This document shows positions 11,570 through 22,208 of a stretch of 64,000 nt of DNA, one piece after another. The stretch covers positions 37,030,498 through 37,094,497 of the forward strand of contig OX359267.1 in the NCBI GenBank assembly GCA_947179155.2, written 5' to 3'. A program made the translations under genes and the position numbers. Within the stretch, counting starts at the first letter, position 1, and each line of letters begins with the position of its first letter. This DNA comes from Hedera helix (taxonomy: Eukaryota > Streptophyta > Magnoliopsida > Apiales > Araliaceae). The notes beneath the pieces were generated by a model that was not told where the DNA came from, did not search any database, and was given only the letters and a program-made list of their open reading frames with translations.

Positions 11570-12880
11570 ATGATGGAGGCACACAACACGCCGTTTGCAA
11601 TCCACCCAGGAAGTACCAAGATGTATCGAGATCTTCGACATACATTTTGGTGGAACAATATGAAAAGGGAGATTGCAGAGTTTATCTCAAGGTGCTTAAC
11701 TTGTCAACGTGTCAAGGCAGAGCATCAAGTGCCTAAGGGTCCATTACAACCACTTGAGGTTCCCGAATGGAAGTGGGAACACATCAATATGGACTTCGTG
11801 ACGGGTCTTCCCAAAGTTTCTCAAGGCTTAGATGCAATTTGGGTCATCGTAGATAGATTGACCAAATCCGCTCATTTCTTGCCTATACGAGAAAACTTTT
11901 CACTTGAACGTCTTGCCGGTATGTACATAAATGAGATCGTGAGATTGCATGGCATGTCAGTTTCCATAGTTTCTGATCGAGATCCTAGATTCACTTCACG
12001 CTTTTGGATCAGTCTACAAAAAGCTATGGGCACTGAACTACGTTTTAGTTCTGCATACCATCCTCAAACGGACGGACAATCGGAAAGGACGATCCAGACC
12101 CTCGAAGATCTTTTGAGACTTTGCGTACTAGATTTCAAAGGAAGTTGGGATAAGTACTTGCCATTGGTGGAATTTTCCTACAACAACAGTTACCAAGCAA
12201 GTATAGGTATGACTCCATTCGAGGCTTTATATGGACGCAAGTGTCGCTCTCCAGTATGTTGGAATAAGGTAGGAGAAGCAAAACTGTTGGGACCCGAGTT
12301 GGTACGCTTGATAACAGAAAAGATCCAAATTATCCGACAACGAATACAGACAGCGCAAGAACGACAAAAGAGTTATGCTGATCTTCATCGGAGAGACGAA
12401 AGTTTCAACGTCGGAGATCATGTATTCTTACGTGTTTCTCCATGGAAAGGGGTAACGAGATTCGGAAAAAGAGGAAAGCTTAACCCTCGATTTATTGGCC
12501 CATTTGAAATCCTCGATCGAGTAGGATCCGTAGCCTACAGACTAGCCCTACCACCAAGTATGTCTCGCATCCATAACGTTTTTCACATATCTATGTTACG
12601 TAAATATGTGAAGGACCCAAACCACGTCATTGAGTTAGAACCAGACGTTATAGCAGAAGATTTAACGTATGAGGAGGTACCTGTTAAGATCCTAGATAAG
12701 AAGGAGCAGATCTTACGCTCAAAGGTTATACCTCAAGTTAAGGTTTTATGGAAGAACCAAGATATTGAGGAAATGACCTGGGAGCTAGAATCTGAGATGA
12801 AGTCTAGGTATCCATACCTCTTCGAAATGCCAGGTACGTCAATTTCGGGGACGAAATTTCATAAGGAGGGGAGGTTGTAA
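11570..12880 (+). CDS. Integrase domain of the Tekay polyprotein, intact
   Basis: The 436-residue frame catalyses, by homology, insertion of retrotransposon cDNA into chromosomes. The N-terminal zinc finger is visible (His5, His12, Cys42, Cys45). The catalytic D-D-35-E triad is Asp75 (NMDFVTGLP), Asp136 (VSDRDPRF) and Glu172 (HPQTDGQSE). A GPY/F module (RFIGPFEIL, SMSRIHNVFHISMLRKY) follows, then a chromodomain-like tail around residues 375-425 (VKVLWKNQDIEEMTWE...). The first Met is internal to the original polyprotein; the same frame continues upstream beyond the TGA at 11516. The stop codon TAA lies five bases inside the 3' LTR. It is the only complete pol domain left. Without its own upstream pol it is probably not expressed as an active protein. 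Confidence 0.88.
   Translation: MMEAHNTPFAIHPGSTKMYRDLRHTFWWNNMKREIAEFISRCLTCQRVKAEHQVPKGPLQPLEVPEWKWEHINMDFVTGLPKVSQGLDAIWVIVDRLTKSAHFLPIRENFSLERLAGMYINEIVRLHGMSVSIVSDRDPRFTSRFWISLQKAMGTELRFSSAYHPQTDGQSERTIQTLEDLLRLCVLDFKGSWDKYLPLVEFSYNNSYQASIGMTPFEALYGRKCRSPVCWNKVGEAKLLGPELVRLITEKIQIIRQRIQTAQERQKSYADLHRRDESFNVGDHVFLRVSPWKGVTRFGKRGKLNPRFIGPFEILDRVGSVAYRLALPPSMSRIHNVFHISMLRKYVKDPNHVIELEPDVIAEDLTYEEVPVKILDKKEQILRSKVIPQVKVLWKNQDIEEMTWELESEMKSRYPYLFEMPGTSISGTKFHKEGRL
12861..12875 (+). other. Polypurine tract
   Basis: ATAAGGAGGGGAGGT directly precedes the 3' LTR start, the normal primer site for plus-strand cDNA synthesis. It overlaps the last codons of the integrase frame. Confidence 0.8.
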
Positions 12881-15800
12881 GACCCTGAATTTTATGAAAT
12901 ATAAAATTTAATTTTCTTCATAAATTTTTTTCATGAAACAGTAAGTGGTTAAATTGGCAAAGTTAAAAGTTAAAGATGTTCCGTGCAAATTATACCTTGT
13001 CGGGGAATATTCTTTTTGTCGGGGAATATTCGTTTTGTCGGGGAATATTCGTTCTGCCCGTACGACGGCGCAATATAATATTCGTGTCGTACGACGGCGC
13101 CGAAATAACTAATTAGTGGTGGACCCACAACGGAATATTTGTCGGAGATAGAAAACGACATAAGTAACCTTTTTAAATAAAAATAGTCAACGGAACTGTT
13201 AAAATACCGGTGATAAAAGAATAGTAGCATACGGTAGTTTATGGTATTTTCTGTAGCACACGGTACTCTACAGTAGCACACGGTATTGCACAGTGTCTTA
13301 TATTATTGATCTGATAATTGACATCGTAACTGTTGCACATCATTTCATCAATAATTGTCGCTGCATAATATTTTATATTATCAATTCAATAATTGTTGCT
13401 ACACAATATTTTGCATTATTGATTCAATAATTGTCATTACACTGTATTTCATATCATTGAGTCAATAATTGTTGCTGCACTGTTTTTTAAAATTATTGAA
13501 CCAAATAATTGTCACAGTAGCAAATACACAGTAATTTATATTATTAAATTAATAATAATCTGTAGCGTGTTTATTATATTATTGTTGTAACATTATTTTA
13601 TTTAATATGCAAGACCCATAGGAAGAAAAAAAAAATAAAAAAAAAATAATAAAAAAATTAATTTATTTTTATTTTTCTAAATAGTAACATGTGGACCCTA
13701 CGTGGGGGCCACATGTAAATTAACATGTGAAATTGTTGCTGGAGGAGTTAGGCAGCATGCGCTGCCAGAATTGAAATTTGATGCTGGCGTGCTGCCAGCA
13801 ACTCACCTACCAACTCGCATAGTAACTTCTTTTCTCCTATAAATAGATTGCTCAGCTGAATAGAAAAAATCACACCTAAAACATAAAATTTTTCTATAAG
13901 AATTTTATGAGTTTTCTCTGAGAATAGTAAGGTTATTTTGAGAGTTTGAAAGCCAAAAGGAGTGCAGAAATTTTTCAAGTAAGTCTTTTATTAAAGAGTA
14001 GTAATTTCATAAATTCATATATTTCGCAGTATTCACAAAACTTCCTTTAGAAGACTCTTCTATTAGAAGATTCATTTTTAAAAGCTTTCTTTAGAAGATT
14101 TATTTTGAAATATTATTTTAAAAACTATTTGAAAGTTGTTATATTATACTACAAAAATTATGTTAAATATATATAATTTTGATAGTTCATAATATACGAG
14201 TTATCATACACTTTGAAATTTATATGTGGTAATTACTAATTTTATTATAAAAATATAGGTTGATCAACCTCATTTAAATCAATATCCAGTCACGTGTTAA
14301 GGTAAGGAACATTAATCTTTTTACACTCTTAAATTTATTACGGTAAGGAATACCATTCATTTCAAACTCTTAAATTTACTGTGGTAAGGAATGTCATTTT
14401 TATTGGAATATCATCTTCTTTCATATTTTATTATTTAAACTTACCACGGTAAGGAATTATCATTCTTTGATTCTCGAAAATAATATCGTTTCTTTCTTGT
14501 GCCATTTATTTCCATGTATTAAATTGTGGGAATAACCTTACGGCGCCGATTACCGCCTGTTGGTGAATAACCTTTTGTATTCATTCCTTATTAATCTTTG
14601 AGAATAACCTTACGGTGCGGATTACCGTCTGTTTGGTGAATAACTCTTCGTATTCAAATTGATGGGAATAACCTTACGGCGCGGATTACCGCCTGTTGGT
14701 GAATAACCCTTTTTATTTGTCTCGTGTGAAAATAATTTGTCTACACGAATTATCACATGACACTTTTATTCCATATTCGTAAGTGATATCATTTTCCTTT
14801 ATACTCATAAGGGATACCATCTTTTTCATCTTCCATTATTCAAAATTACTATGGTAAGGGATATTAATTTTCTTCACCTTTTGTTAATCAAACCTGCTAC
14901 GGTAAGGGATATTATTTTCTTCCATACACCTAAATCGAAACTTATTATGGAACTATTGCTTCTATAATTCCTGAAAATATTATATGTTCCATAATAGTTG
15001 AACTTCATTATTTCAACTGAACCTTCCTATTTTCTGAACCTTTCTGTTGAACTATAATCGTTATTCTGAACTGTGGATCTTGAATATCATTTTTAAATTT
15101 CACTCCACATCATGTTGGCAATTTGGACATTATTTGAATCTGCACAAAGTAAACTTCCGATACTTATTGTTTATCCTGTTCTTCTGTTCATCATTTGTAT
15201 CACTGTTATTTGTATTAATCATCAAGAATCAAGTTGTTGTGAATATCTGTGGCCGGGGGCACAGATATGATATAATTGTTGAACAGATGATAGGTTAAAG
15301 GCGATATACTAGGTTAAAGGCGATACATCTGTTCGGTGTCTTTTATGGCACGTGGTGAATGTTCTCTTTGGCCCGTAGTGCAAAGATGAACTGTTGGTTG
15401 GTATGATTATGACCAAAGGCTGAATCTGGTATAATCATGACCGTTGGTGCTTTATTGAATAACTTTGGCCCGTAGTGCAAAGATGAACTGTTGATTTGCA
15501 TGATTATGACCAGGAACTGTGAATTTTTATTATCATGACTAATGGTATTTCAGATGATAAAAGTTGATGATGTTTTTACTAAAAAGAGAAGCGAGTGGAC
15601 ATTATGGTCTGCATTATTCTTCTAATAGATTGCTCATTCCGCTGCTATTATTGATCTGAACGTTGTTTAAGAATTTAACTGCAGTTTTTGATATAAACCT
15701 TGTAGTCTATTGTATTCTATCAAGAACTCAACTGTTGAAGGCTAATGATAAATTATTCGTCATTATCTTAGTCATGATATTTCTTACTGGGCTATTTGAG

Positions 15801-16054
15801 CTCACCCTTTCTTTTCGTTCCATTGTTTTTCAACAGGAGATGAGAACGTAACGGGGTCTAGCCGGGGAATGGAGTGAGAGTGCGGGGATAGCTATCATAG
15901 TCTTCACGTGTTATAAAATAGTGTGGCAATAATAATGAAGACTTAGTTGTGTTGTATTATCCACTGTATTGTTGTACGTTGTTGTAATAATTTTATTGTA
16001 GTCTTTTGACGACTCAAGTTTGGGCTGTGTGGGCCTAGATTTGGGGGTGTCACA
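12876..16054 (+). repeat. 3' LTR of the Tekay element
   Basis: The same length (3179 bp) and almost the same sequence as the 5' LTR. TATA box at 13838-13846. Followed by the TSD CAGAC at 16055-16059. Confidence 0.92.
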
Positions 16055-16059
16055 CAGAC

Positions 16060-16144
16060 GGCCTAGGCCATCGAGTTTTTCGGTGTAACCTTGTCTCTTT
16101 TCAGGTACAAGTCGATCGTTGTTTAGTGATTTCTGCGACGTACA
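16060..16144 (+). mobile_element. Tat/Athila-like LTR, right part
   Basis: This continues the LTR cut at 6193; joined, the LTR is about 550 bp. It ends CGACGTACA and is followed by AAATTTGGCGTTCACAGG, which resembles the TTTGGCGCC-type primer binding site after 5' LTRs of this group. A polypurine tract in front (5716-5726) and a PBS-like site behind are contradictory for a single LTR, so whether it is a 3' LTR, a 5' LTR or a recombinant is open. Confidence 0.45.
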
Positions 16145-17084
16145 AAATTTGGCGTTCACAGGTATACATACCCTCCTTCAAAACAATATTAGAATCTCAG
16201 ACTACTCAACATAAAAAAGAATACGTTTATCCAAATCAGGAAAAAGAATCCCTTTCAGTTATTAACGCATGCACAATTATCATGTATTGCTGCTCATTAT
16301 CATATTTTTTGTTTTCAAAACTTAAAAGAAAATTTTATTAATATTGAATTTTGAAATTTTGTAATATCTAATTTTGGAGCAACTCAGGTAAAAAAAAACA
16401 GAGAGAAAGAAGAGGAAATTAGCTCTCCAGCTTAAGAATGTGAGTTTTTTTTTTATTTTTTTTTTAACAAATGGAGGAAAAGAAAAGGAACCATCAAGGA
16501 CCAAAAGTGTATCCCCATAAGTAGGTTAGAGTTTTTACGGTCCACATCATAGTTTGATCTTTTTTTAAAGATCACATTACTTGGTTCCATCATCCAATAT
16601 TTTTCATAAAAATAAATAAGCATAAAATTCAAAAATCAGAAATAAAATACACACAACATGTATGTATGTATGTATGTATGTATATATACACACATGTATG
16701 TACGTATATATCCAATGCTTAACAAGAAAGAAATGGGCTCAGAAGAAAAATGGGTAAGAGAAAGTTTAACATCAATGGTAAAATCAGAGTAGTGCGTGAT
16801 TTTCATCAATACTTATCACTACCCAATCAAAATCAAATTAATACAAATCATTTGTTTATACAAAATCTATATACCATTTGCATATCTAAAGTACGACAAC
16901 TATGAGTGAGAGATAAATATGAATATTTAGAGGAAGAGGAGGAAGAGGAATATTTGCTTCCATTTTACGATATATATATATAGCAAGAGCAAGGAAGGCT
17001 GGTGGGACTTTAAATTACCAAACCCTAGTTTTTTACTTATAATCGTAATACCGTTTGTACCCTCGTCTTAATCAGTATGTAATA
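16145..17084. other. No gene recognised; AT-rich spacer with short microsatellites
   Basis: No coding region is supportable. A T-rich run lies at 16445-16465 and a (TGTA)n microsatellite at about 16659-16684. GAGGAAGAGG repeats occur near 16930. Confidence 0.6.
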
Positions 17085-17264
17085 CTCCCTCTATTACAAA
17101 TCACATGATCATTATTGATATTTGAAAGTCAATTTAAAATATTTTTAAACTTAAAATTGAAATAATTCTTTTAAAAGTATAAGACAATAAAACTTACAAT
17201 AAACAGTACTTTTTAGATAATTTACAATATTCATCATTATATTGATTAACATTAAAAGAATCTT
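17085..17264 (+). mobile_element. Stowaway-like MITE, left half (split)
   Basis: Begins CTCCCTCTATTACAAATCAC after a TA, as in Stowaway terminal inverted repeats. It stops at the LTR that starts at 17265, and its other half resumes at 21537 and ends AACAGAACGAAGAGAG (inverted-repeat partner). Confidence 0.6.
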
Positions 17265-20200
17265 TGTCATGACCTGAATAATAGAAATATTTCTTTTTAA
17301 ACAAATATTGAATGACTAAATAAAGGTTAAATTTTAAAACTTAGTTCTATAAAAGAAATGTGTAAAAAGAGGAATAAAATTTCAAGATTTGACAAATGGT
17401 CAAATAGTCAAAGTAGGATTAAAGAAAAGAAAAGGAAGTCAAGAAAAATTAATTTGGAGTTTGAAAGAGAGTTTTGAGAAGCAGACTGCACTATTGAGTC
17501 CGGAACATCAACGTTAACAAGAAGAGATAGTAAACACAATATGTTGTCGGGGTTGACTTTTTGGTCAACGTTAACCATTTGACTTGCAAAGATGAAAAGT
17601 CAAACTTTGAGTAGAAAGATGAATTTTGAGAAACGAACTTCACCGTTGCGACGGGAACATCGAATTTAGTAAGTAATAAATGTAAACACGATAGATGTTC
17701 CGGTTGACTCATTGATCAAAGTTGACCGTTTGACTTTTTATGATAAAACATCAAAATTAGCTTTCGGAAATGAATTTGATGAAATGGACGTTACCATTAC
17801 TTTTGGAACGTCAAAATTAGTAGGAAACGATTATAATCTTGAAAATTGACTTTTCGGGTCAAGAAGTCAAAGAGCGGATCAATTAAATAAAAGCGGGACC
17901 CATAAGAGGTGTTAAATTTGCAACATCAGTATTAATTTTGGTTGTGGGCCAGTTGATGCTCGTATTTTTAAAATGGTGGGGATTAATTAGAGCTATGTAA
18001 TCCTATTTTTAACCATCCAAGACCAAAAGCTAAACCAAGACTCTACATTTTCAAATTTGGGAGAAGGAATAGAGCTGATGGTTCTCGGTAGAGAAGGAAG
18101 AAAAGAGAGAAGAAAGGAAAGAAGAAAGAAAACTTACAAACCCATTTCATCTTATTTTCCTTAATAACCTTAAGCAAACCTTTTATATATTTCATCATAC
18201 CACTCACGGTTAGAAAATGAGAAGGGAGAGAAGGATATGAGGCTTTGAAGCCATGGAAGCATGGAGAAGAAGAAGATAAAACTATAAATCCTTGTCTAAT
18301 ACCTTAGTTTGAGTTTTTAAAGAAATTAACTTGTCTTAATTTCTAGTTATTATTGTTGTGTTTTGTGTTATGAGAGGCTTGATTGTGATTGATTTGGGGG
18401 TCATGGTGGATATGGATGCTATAAGGAGGATGCAATGAAGGAGATTAAGTGATTATATGGTCATATGTATTTGATAACATGTTGGTTAAAAATAATGCCT
18501 ATTAGGTATTTGAATAAAGTCCCAAAAAAGAGTATATTTTTGCTTGGTTTTGATTTCATGTAAAAAGAAACATGTGATGTATGGTGGGTTATATGTATCC
18601 ATGTATTGTGAGTTAGATGTACAAGAAATCTATTTGTGTATTTCTTTCATAATGTCTGAATCAAAAGTTAAAGTTTGGCTTCAACATATGTTATATATAG
18701 TATTCATGATTCTTAAATGAGTTGATAAGTGAGGAACTTAACATGCATATTTCAATTTTATAAGCATAAATGATATAGTTTTTGTGTTGGTTCTTGAGTC
18801 TATGACCTATAACCACGATTTTGGAAAAAGGTATGACCCTAAGTGGGTAATTTTTTTTTAAAAAAACATGATTTGTAAAATAAGAAAATTTAACTTTTAT
18901 GATATGTGGTAAAGTTTTCAAAACTTAAAAAAGTCGGTATATGCTTTTGTATAGCTCTGAGCTTAAGGAATCAAACCAAGAAAATGATGAGTTTTCAAAA
19001 CTCTATAATATGTATATATGTGATATTTTCAAAAGATCCATAAAGATATGTGGTTGTGAATATGGAAATGGTTTAAACTTTAAAAGAAGAGATTTTTCTA
19101 CGTGTATAGCTTACCTTGTATACTATGCTTTAAAATGCCTAACCGCTATTGGTTGAGTTGATAAATTATGAAACTAACCTAAAGTGGAAAAATGTATGAA
19201 TAAGCCTTGGATCATATTGGTAGTGAATGCATGTTATGTTTAGAAAGCTAAGAAGATTAGACCATTATGATTATTCATTAATGGTTGTTAACAGATTGAA
19301 TTTTGGTTTATCAAGTTTAAACCCAAGAAGATATGTGTGTGTGTGGGGGGGGGGGGGGTGCGTGTGTACCCGTGTGTGTGTGTGTGATATGATCTTATAA
19401 GGCTCAAGGAATCAAAGTTAATTTTTATGAGGAAATAACATGTTTTCAAAACTTGGGGTTTGTTGAGCATGAATTATATGTGCTTTTGGATCAAAGTCTT
19501 ATTTTGGAAAAATGCTAAACCAAATATGTAGGCTATGTTTTCAATGAAGGAAGATGTGTTATGCATTAACAAGTGGTATGATCATGTTGGGTTATGTTTG
19601 TGAAGGTGTTATGCTAAATTGGAAAATTTGATCAATGTGTAATATGTCATGAACATGGGTATTTAAGCCCTCAGGTTATATCCGTAAAAAAGTGATTTAA
19701 TAAAAGCTATATTTTTATAAAATATATTTAGTATGATATAGATTGTGTCCAAAAATGGAGGAAATCGAATGAAAAATGAGTAAGTTTAAAATCTGCAAAG
19801 TTGGTATGAAAAATCCACAAGTATAAAATTCTGGAGTAGAGCAGTGCTGAGTGGGCGCTGAATGCCCGCTGAGTGGGCACCTGAATTTGCTGTCCGAATT
19901 TTTATTTTTATTTTCATGATCTTATTTCAATGTTATGCGATCAAGATAAGTTATGACATCCTAGTAATACATAAATTAACATGGCATGTGTGAAGACTAA
20001 GTTATGGTTACATTGCAAACACTAGCATGATAAACTATATATGATTAAATGATAACGATTTGAGGTTATGTGCTTAATCTAAAAGAGAATGAACATATGT
20101 TACATGATAACTAATCAGCGTAATATGTGTTAAGGTGTATGTATGCCTAGGTTAAGTTGAAAATATAACAAGCTAGTACATTAAATGATTGAAATGGAAA

Positions 20201-21536
20201 TAAATAAGAGTAAGATTTTAACTAATCAACTGTTGGATAGTACAAGAACAGATGCATTACAAGACTAATGTAATGAACTAGTAAGTGTATGGTTACAAGA
20301 TGAAGAATGAGTATGTATGTGCATGGTTGAAATGATTGAATGAAATGGATATATCTAATCCAAGTTGAATGAACCTAGATTGTACGTACTTAACCAAGTG
20401 TGGTGCACTATAATGGTGTGTTTTATACGCATTGAACTACAAGTGCAATAAGCTAGCACATGTGGTGATGAAAAGGGAAATGAAACTGAGTTATAAAAAC
20501 AACAAAGTTGTATGCCTATAAAGGCGATACATAATACGATGTGTTAAAGATAGAGTCCATGAAGGAAGAAATAGGTAAAGAGACCATACAAAGGATAATA
20601 AATTAAAGTAAAGGTCTTAAAATAAGATTAAGCATTGAGTTAGACTTTGACTGATTAGTGTACTGTTGATCTCACATACCGTGTAGGTCATACGAGGAAC
20701 GTAAAAGGTTAGCGTAATGGTAAAACATCGGTACAAATAAATTTTTCAGAAGTTGCTCCTATGTGATAACTGTCATTATGTACGAACTGTTGTTATATGC
20801 AAACATGACTTAATGTGTATTATACCATAATGTGATTAAACTGTTGTTGTTCAACTGATAAGTTGAGTTAGCTATTTTTTGTGAACTGTATAAATTGTGA
20901 AGTGACAAGCATGATAACATGGATCATGAATTATGTTTTAATATATCCACATGTATAAAATGTCATACATGGATATAACTACCAAACATGCATGAAACTG
21001 CAATTAAGTGTTAACTGTTAAACTTACTGAGCCGTCGTGCTCATTTTTGCTTAAATAAACTCTTTTAGCTAAGTGCGAGATATTCGAAGATTCTAGTCAA
21101 GAACAAAGAACAAGAATTGCATATCGATCTTGTCAATATTGAAGATAAGTCTGAGCAAGACCTTGTTGTCAGAATTAGAGTAAAATTTTAATAAAAGCCT
21201 TTTTAAACAATGTTATAAAAATGTACAAACTAGTGTATTAAATTGTGTGTATAACGTGTGCATAACATGTATATAAGCTAAGCACTTGTATTATTACAGG
21301 TCACTGAGGATTCAACTGTTGTATAATAGATCATAATATATGTGATCCAAGTTATATAAAGTTTATGTAAAGATTTCGATTCTAAGACAAAGGTTCAAAG
21401 GATTATTTATTAAAGTTTAAATTTATTGAGTATTAGCAACATATTATTGTATAATGTTGTAATTGTTAAGGATAAGGTTGTACTATTAACGCACGAGGTC
21501 GTTTGTAGCAAATACAAGAATTTTTGGGGCGTTACA
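17265..21536 (+). mobile_element. Giant solo LTR, Ty3/gypsy (about 4.27 kb)
   Basis: Starts TGTCATGACCTGAATAATAG, ends TTTTTGGGGCGTTACA, both typical of Tekay/Del-like LTRs. The flanks are ATCTT on the left and ATCTA on the right, a 5-bp TSD with one mismatch; the flanking DNA on each side is the two halves of one Stowaway MITE, which independently fixes the borders. The motif CTGAGCCGTCGTGCTCA (21027-21043), also found in the other giant LTRs here, lies near its end. No primer site, gag or pol is present between the ends, so it is a solo LTR. Confidence 0.7.
19333..19387 (+). repeat. (TG)n / poly-G / (TG)n microsatellite
   Basis: A TG run, a run of about 14 G, then a second TG run. Located inside the solo LTR. 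The G run is a likely sequencing-error site. Confidence 0.9.
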
Positions 21537-21679
21537 ATCTACGTTAATTTTGAGTTTAAAAATCTCTTAAATTGACTTTAAAAAGTCAACAATGAACAAA
21601 TAATATACCAATTTTGAGTTTAAAATTAATTTAAAAAAAATCAACAATGATCAAATAATATAGAACAGAACGAAGAGAG
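21537..21679 (+). mobile_element. Stowaway-like MITE, right half
   Basis: Continuation of the MITE begun at 17085, with the usual ATTTTGAGTTTAAAAAT and GACTTTAAAAAGTCAA internal sequence and terminal AACAGAACGAAGAGAG. Confidence 0.55.
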
Positions 21680-22208
21680 TTACCAATCGACTGGTCAAGG
21701 TCTAATTTTAGTGATTTACATTTTTTCCTATATTTTTATGTTTTTCCAAAATTAATTTGGTCATCAATTTTTTCTATCATACAACAGAAACATTACCAGA
21801 AACATTACCGCATTTACAATAAACTTAGTTTGTTACCTTTAATTTTATGTTCAATACTCTTTTGTGTAAATTTATTTTTCTCTTTATGTGAATTTTATTT
21901 TTGATCATTGTACTTTCTCACTGTTAGAGAATATTTATTGATACTGCAATTTTGTACTTGATTACGAAAATTTATTTTACTTATACTGCATAAAAAAAAT
22001 AAGTAAAATTAGGATTGAACCAGAAATCGAATTTGGCCTTGAAACCACATTAAAAATCGATCAAATCGCTCTAAAAGAACTGCACTAAAGATTCGGGCGT
22101 ATATGACGATTTTAAGAGGATTGAAAAATTGCATCTGCGATTTGGTTTCGGGTTTTGCAGTCTACCGCACCGCACTAATAATGTTTATTATATTGTTTTT
22201 AAAGTTAC
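21680..22208. mobile_element. hAT-like remnant, left part
   Basis: The stretch 22010-22190 carries scattered AAACC-, CGCACCGCAC- and GCGATTTGGTTT-like subterminal repeats. Its reverse complement resembles 56660-56840, the end of a hAT element with recognisable ends. The part 21680-22010 is AT-rich with nothing else visible. The element is interrupted by the LTR at 22209 and resumes at about 25769. Confidence 0.45.

Larger units (their letters stand above)
6194..16054 (+). mobile_element. Complete Tekay/Del-lineage Ty3/gypsy retrotransposon, recently inserted, pol-defective
   Basis: A 9.86-kb element has two 3179-bp LTRs (6194-9372 and 12876-16054), an initiator-Met tRNA primer binding site, a polypurine tract and a perfect TSD. 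By eye the LTRs differ at only about three positions (near 6652/13323, 7344/14026 and 8690/15368), so the insertion is young. The internal region is only 3.5 kb: no gag is recognisable, protease is frameshifted, most of reverse transcriptase is missing, RNase H has stops, and only integrase is open. Very long LTRs, a TGTAAGACC start and the integrase C-terminus fit the Tekay/Del chromovirus lineage. It must have been moved by proteins supplied in trans. Confidence 0.93.

Noticed and set aside
19288..19470. 60-codon minus-strand ORF with His-Thr and Pro repeats
   Set aside because: It translates the (TG)n/poly-G microsatellite.
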